A DNA stretch of 42,954 nucleotides from positions 1 to 42,954 of the forward strand of contig NZ_JAIVFQ010000059.1 in NCBI RefSeq assembly GCF_020829495.1. Reading direction: 5' to 3'. This DNA is from Nostoc favosum CHAB5714. Lineage in GTDB: Bacteria; Cyanobacteriota; Cyanobacteriia; Cyanobacteriales; Nostocaceae. A program made the position numbers and the translations under genes. The notes under the pieces were generated by a model. The model was not told where the DNA came from, did no database searches, and saw only the letters and a program-made list of their open reading frames with translations. Below are positions 42,680 to 42,954 of the stretch, one piece after another. Every line of letters starts with the position of its first letter. Position 1 is the first letter of the stretch.

Positions 42680-42826
42680 CCTTTAATCATATTAGGTGTT
42701 AATCGCTAATTTTTCTAGGGGTTTTGTAATAAAAATTTATTTTTGATTCAGATGAGGTGGGGAGTGGGGAATGGGGAGTGGGGAGATGAGGGAGATAAGG
42801 GAGATAAGGGAGATGAAGAGAAATAA

Positions 42827-42954
42827 CCAATGCCCAATGCCCAATGCCCAATGCCCAATGCCCAATGCCCAATGCCCAATGCCCAATGCCCAATGCCCAA
42901 TGCCCAATGCCCAATGCCCAATGCCCAATGCCCAATGCCCAATGCCCAATGCCC
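42827..42954. repeat. Heptamer array (CCAATGC)n, about 18 units to the window edge
   Basis: Near-perfect heptamers run from 42827 to the end of the window, so the array may be longer. It is the complement of the GGGCATT array at 31378. It gives false ORFs in three minus-strand frames. A GGGGAGT and GGGAGATAA repeat lies just before it (42760-42815). Confidence 0.95.

Noticed and set aside
42699..42949. Overlapping ORFs reading MGIGHWALGIGHWAL in three frames
   Set aside because: They arise from the heptamer array, which is open in all three minus-strand frames; no ribosome site or conserved start.

Overview
The window is chromosomal DNA from a filamentous, very probably heterocyst-forming cyanobacterium of the Nostoc/Anabaena group. 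The evidence is a photosystem II psbD gene, many copies of the HIP1 octamer GCGATCGC in and between genes, heptamer tandem repeats of the STRR type, a DnaB helicase carrying the intein typical of cyanobacteria, SLH-domain porin and fasciclin genes, and a HepA-like exporter inside a glycosyltransferase cluster. I identified no rRNA, tRNA or CRISPR array.

Layout. Positions 1-6,400 hold scattered accessory genes (PEP-CTERM remnant, TPR protein, 2OG-Fe dioxygenase, sfsA, fasciclin, a 2TM-domain protein) and two decayed genes: a DUF711-family gene split by a small inverted-repeat element, and a TIGR03792-like gene with one in-frame stop. Positions 6,450-11,800 are housekeeping: a phasin-like coiled-coil protein, an FKBP isomerase, dnaB with its intein, rplI and gloB.

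Positions 12,196-21,942 form a nine-gene, same-strand polysaccharide cluster: a GT8-like transferase, a GT4, a HepA-like ABC exporter with an unusual C-terminal extension resembling two histidine-kinase DHp domains, a second GT4, a GT10-like transferase and three tandem paralogous GT8-like genes (eight transferases and one exporter counting the upstream pair). A further transferase faces it at 22,020-22,913. Together these look like a module that assembles and exports a complex glycan, plausibly heterocyst envelope polysaccharide.

Positions 23,347-37,119 hold an AarF/UbiB kinase with a small membrane protein, an M1 aminopeptidase with HEAT repeats, a DUF3352 protein, a methyltransferase overlapping a PrsW-like protease, a Uma2 nuclease, a double-domain PTPS/QueD protein, a J-domain protein and a cysteine synthase. 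A 950-base gap at 37,120-38,073 is packed with inverted-repeat elements. The window ends with an SLH/OprB porin, a pterin dehydratase, an unidentified structured RNA-like unit (about 41,007-41,310) and a psbD copy without psbC after it, preceded by an HLR1-like site.

The main points for a second look are the HepA fusion with DHp-like domains, the possible RNA switch with a 23-codon ORF downstream of psbD, and several clear cases of small repeats inserted into genes. One insertion broke a gene, and removing it restores the frame; two others appear to have been kept as in-frame coding sequence.
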